A stretch of DNA of 10,370 bases from PUPG01 sp031323845 (GTDB taxonomy: Bacteria > Bacteroidota > Bacteroidia > Bacteroidales > UBA7960), in assembly GCA_031323845.1 (NCBI GenBank), contig JAVIYP010000081.1:1-10370 (forward strand), written 5' to 3'. The notes under the pieces were generated by a model. The model was not told the DNA's origin and made no database searches. It was given only the letters and a program-made list of their open reading frames with translations. The first letter of the stretch is position 1, and each line of letters starts with the position of its first letter. Below, piece by piece: positions 7,531 to 10,370 of the stretch. The position numbers and the translations under genes are program-made.

Positions 7531-8922
7531 ATGGAAACGAGCAAGCTCAACATTCTTGTCCTGGATGATGACCCCATTATCAGGAACCTGATGCGATCTA
7601 TTTTGAAAGAAAAGGCCACCATGTTTTCTGCGGACAAGCCTTCGAAAGCTTTTGAGATTATGAAGGACAATGATATTGACATTATCCTTTGCGATTTCAT
7701 GATGCCTGAAATGGATGGCCTTGAAGTACTGGATAAGGTCAAGGAAGATTATCCGCATATTGAGGTTGTGATGATAAGCGCTGAGGGTGACATGGATACG
7801 GTGATCGGGGCGTTGCGGCGCGGCGCTGTCGATTATTTCAGAAAACCCTTCAGGGCCGAGGATATCTGGATCGCCATTGAGCGCACTCGGAAATTTGCCG
7901 AAATGAATGCCGACCTGGCTAAATACAAACACCGGAACACCTATCTGCAGGGGGTGATTAATGAAGAAGTCGGTGTGGACATTGTCGGAAAAACACCGGC
8001 CATTGAAGAGGTCAAAAAACAAATGCAGCAGGTGGCCAAAACCCACGACACCTCAGTGCTTATCCTGGGTGAAAGCGGCTCAGGCAAAGAGCTTGTCGCA
8101 AGAGGTATTCATAAAATGAGCAGCAGGAAAGATGAAGTATTTGGGGCCGTGAATATGTCGGCCGTTCCTGAATCCTTGTTTGAAAGCGAGTTCTTCGGGC
8201 ATAAGAAAGGCAGCTTTACCGGGGCAGTAGCAGACAAGGCCGGTTGGTTCGAAATGACCAACAAGGGAACGTTGTTTTTTGATGAGATCGGCGAAATGGA
8301 TCAATCCCTGCAGGTAAAACTGCTCCGCGTGCTTGAAGACAGAAAATATACGCGGGTCGGAACCCAGAAAGAAGAATCCTTCGACATCCGCATCATTGCA
8401 GCCACCAACAAAACAGTCGAAGAGATGAGCCAGGGACGGATCTTTCGCTCCGACCTGTATTACCGCCTAAGCACCTTCACGATTTATTTACCTCCGCTTC
8501 GCGACAGGGCGGACGATATCCCCCTTCTGGTGGAACATTTTTTCGGGCTATCCCTGGCAAAAATGGGCAAAAACATCAAGGGCATACATCCCGACGTGGT
8601 GGACATACTCAGCAAATACCGCTTCCCCGGAAACATCAGGGAGCTGAAAAACCTGATGGAAAGAGCTGTAATTATCTGCGATGGCAAAGAGCTGCTCCCC
8701 GATCACTTCCCGCAAATCGTAAAGCATAAACCAAAACCCGAAACGACAGAAGGCTCCATGCCGGCTGAAACCGAAGTAATTCTTGACCTTAAAGAAGTAG
8801 AAAGACGAACCATTGTAAGAGCACTGGAACAGACAAACTACAACAAAAACGAAGCAGCCAAGTTGCTTAACCTTGACTGGAACGCATTATACCGGCGCAT
8901 GCAGAAATATAACATCGGCTAA
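7531..8922 (+). CDS. NtrC-family sigma-54-dependent response regulator (REC-AAA+-Fis HTH)
   Basis: The 463-residue length is standard for the family. The receiver (1-125) has D12-D14, phospho-acceptor D55 in CDFMMP, S83 and K105. The AAA+ domain (about 150-390) has Walker A GESGSGKE at 180-187, the sigma-54 contact loop as GSFTGA at 227-232 (the usual form is GAFTGA), Walker B LFFDE ending in D251/E252, sensor I ATN at 291-293, arginine fingers R306 and R312 in FRSDLYYRL, and sensor II R370 in PGNIREL. A Fis-type helix-turn-helix occupies about 420-462. By family knowledge, phosphorylation allows ATP-driven remodelling of sigma-54 RNA polymerase bound at enhancer-controlled promoters. The ATG at 7531 is chosen over the in-frame TTG at 7525, which adds only two residues. 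It lies 6 bases after the soluble kinase and 18 before the membrane kinase. Target genes are not visible; no convincing sigma-54 promoter was seen in the window. Confidence 0.95.
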   Translation: METSKLNILVLDDDPIIRNLMRSILKEKATMFSADKPSKAFEIMKDNDIDIILCDFMMPEMDGLEVLDKVKEDYPHIEVVMISAEGDMDTVIGALRRGAVDYFRKPFRAEDIWIAIERTRKFAEMNADLAKYKHRNTYLQGVINEEVGVDIVGKTPAIEEVKKQMQQVAKTHDTSVLILGESGSGKELVARGIHKMSSRKDEVFGAVNMSAVPESLFESEFFGHKKGSFTGAVADKAGWFEMTNKGTLFFDEIGEMDQSLQVKLLRVLEDRKYTRVGTQKEESFDIRIIAATNKTVEEMSQGRIFRSDLYYRLSTFTIYLPPLRDRADDIPLLVEHFFGLSLAKMGKNIKGIHPDVVDILSKYRFPGNIRELKNLMERAVIICDGKELLPDHFPQIVKHKPKPETTEGSMPAETEVILDLKEVERRTIVRALEQTNYNKNEAAKLLNLDWNALYRRMQKYNIG

Positions 8923-8940
8923 CGCTTTAATTTCACCGCC

Positions 8941-10370
8941 ATGAACGTGCCGGATATTTTACAAAACATCACCTTGCTCGTCTCTCTTTCCGTGGTTTTC
9001 AGTGTGTTACTGAGAGTGTGCCGAAGAGCAGGGTTTGGTTTGCAAATTATTTCGGGGGTGTTTTTTGGTGGCATGGCTGTGGTAAGCATCATGAATGCGA
9101 CACAGGTGGAGTATGGCATGCACTCCTGGGTTTACCTGGACAGCAGGACGATTATTCTCAGCATCGGCGCTGTGTTTGGAGGCCCGCTTACCGCTGCAAT
9201 TTCCTTAATGATCACGCTCGCTTACCGGATTTATCTTGGCGGAGACGGAATCATTTCGGGCATCTGGATTATCTTTATTGCTTCGGCTTCCGGCACCCTG
9301 CACTTTTACCTAAGAAAAATGAAAGCCTGGGCAGACCATTGGGCCTCTTTTTTCGTGCTTGGGGTTGTTGTTCATGTAGTCGGTTTTGTTTTAGCAGCCC
9401 TGTTGTTCCTGCCCGAACTCCCGCGTGATATAATGCTTAGATACTCCGGGCTGGGGTTCTTGTTGTTTCCCTCGATCACACTCCTTCTTGGGTTTCTGTT
9501 CCAAAGCCAGGAAAAACTGCAGAGGCTGGCCGGCGAAAGTCATCTCCTGCGAACCATTCTGGATAACCTCCCGGCCACGGTTTATGTAAAAGACAAAAAC
9601 CTGAGAAAAACGCTGGTCAACAAACAGGAGTTAAAACTGCTGGGAAAAAAAGAGAACGAGGTGCTCGGTAAAACAGACGCAGAACTCTATCCCGCGGAAC
9701 TGGCAGAACGCTTTAAAGCAGACGACCTGAACGTAATCCTGAAAGGAGAGGAGGTAGTCAACCGCGAAGAGCTGTTTACCGATCCTGAAGGAAAGAAAGT
9801 CTGGCTCTTAACTTCAAAATCTCCTTTAAAAGATATTGATGGCAATATTACCGGGCTGGTAGGCATTGGTCGCGACATTACCGAGCTGATAGAAACAGCC
9901 CGGGACCTGCAAAAGGCTAAAGAAGTCGCAGAAGAGGCAAATAAGGCCAAAAGTGAGTTTCTGGCCAATATGAGCCACGAGATCCGTACTCCCATGAATG
10001 TGATTATGGGCATGGCGAGATTGCTCTTATCCTCTGAACTGGAACCCCGGGAGCAAGAATATGTGGAAATGATCAATGAATCAGCCAGCTCTTTGTTGGT
10101 GATTATTAACGACATCCTGGACTTCTCCAAGATCGAAGCGGGCAAGCTGGAGCTGGAACCGCAGGACTCTAACCTCCCCCGGGAAATGGACAAAACGATC
10201 GGGATCTTTACCCTGCAGGCCCAAACGAAGGATCTGGATCTTCACCTCAACATAGAAGACGATATCCCACAGCATGTTTTTGCCGACTCGGCCCGCCTCA
10301 AGCAAATCCTCATCAACCTGCTGAACAATGCCCTCAAATTCACCATACAGGGTGAAGTGATCCTCAGCGT
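8941..10370 (+). CDS. 5TM-LYT/PAS hybrid-type sensor histidine kinase (3'-partial)
   Basis: The frame from ATG 8941 stays open to the window end (476 complete codons), so the protein is cut off. Six hydrophobic segments are visible at about 6-25, 32-50, 70-92, 103-122, 133-156 and 166-186. Segments 2-6 fit the 5TM-LYT sensor (LytS/YhcK type): D67-x-R69, FGGP around 79-82, and R96 followed by a GG pair. A PAS/PAC domain covers about 201-320 (ILDNLPATVYVKD to GIGRDITEL). A coiled linker leads to HisKA with phospho-His H346 in MSHEIRTPMN, and the ATPase begins with the N-box (N459, N463). The G boxes, and any receiver or Hpt domains that this BarA-like kinase type often carries, would lie beyond the window. 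It should sense a small molecule in the inner membrane. It starts 18 bases after the NtrC-type gene without a terminator between, so co-transcription is likely. The domain assignment is firm for the kinase core, good for the sensor. Confidence 0.9.
   Translation, partial: MNVPDILQNITLLVSLSVVFSVLLRVCRRAGFGLQIISGVFFGGMAVVSIMNATQVEYGMHSWVYLDSRTIILSIGAVFGGPLTAAISLMITLAYRIYLGGDGIISGIWIIFIASASGTLHFYLRKMKAWADHWASFFVLGVVVHVVGFVLAALLFLPELPRDIMLRYSGLGFLLFPSITLLLGFLFQSQEKLQRLAGESHLLRTILDNLPATVYVKDKNLRKTLVNKQELKLLGKKENEVLGKTDAELYPAELAERFKADDLNVILKGEEVVNREELFTDPEGKKVWLLTSKSPLKDIDGNITGLVGIGRDITELIETARDLQKAKEVAEEANKAKSEFLANMSHEIRTPMNVIMGMARLLLSSELEPREQEYVEMINESASSLLVIINDILDFSKIEAGKLELEPQDSNLPREMDKTIGIFTLQAQTKDLDLHLNIEDDIPQHVFADSARLKQILINLLNNALKFTIQGEVILS

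Noticed and set aside
7351..8046. Long open frame on the - strand (231 codons)
   Set aside because: It lies antisense across the end of the soluble kinase and the start of the NtrC-type gene, both of which have complete catalytic motifs; its translation shows no recognisable domain.
9018..9428. Open frame on the + strand (136 codons)
   Set aside because: It is out of frame within the membrane-sensor part of the 8941 kinase gene, whose translation has clear transmembrane segments and 5TM-LYT motifs.

Overview
The window looks like a chromosomal segment of a member of the Bacteroidota. The evidence is a type IX secretion (T9SS) C-terminal sorting domain on the first gene, two matches to the Bacteroidota -7 promoter consensus TAnnTTTG (5840-5847 and 6343-6350), the absence of clear Shine-Dalgarno sequences, and histidine kinase sequence features typical of the phylum. 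Genus or family cannot be fixed from the sequence alone. All real genes are on the + strand.

Region 1 (1-5685) is the 3' part of a very large exported surface protein. Its reading frame is already open at base 1, so the true start lies upstream. It runs through a glycine-rich stretch, a DUF2341-like domain, two LamG/concanavalin-like modules separated by a cadherin-like module, several Ig-like (invasin/filamin-type) modules, a beta-helix-like region, a region common near the end of T9SS substrates, and the sorting domain. It is probably an adhesin or glycan-binding cell-surface protein.

Region 2 (5686-5894) is a 209-base spacer with a weak hairpin just after the stop and a -7 promoter element before the next gene.

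Region 3 (5895-10370) is a dense two-component signalling cluster of four genes: a stand-alone CheY-like receiver (5895-6275), a soluble receiver-first histidine kinase (6403-7524), an NtrC-type sigma-54 activator (7531-8922), and a membrane histidine kinase with a 5TM-LYT sensor, a PAS domain and a HisKA/HATPase core (8941 to beyond the window end). The last three are separated by only 6 and 18 bases and are probably one operon, likely started by the promoter at 6343-6350 in the 127-base gap before them. A reasonable model is that the membrane kinase senses a small molecule, phosphate flows through the receivers, the soluble kinase integrates it, and the NtrC-type protein switches on sigma-54 promoters elsewhere. 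That wiring is inferred from gene adjacency and domain content. No tRNA, rRNA, CRISPR array or transposable element was found.
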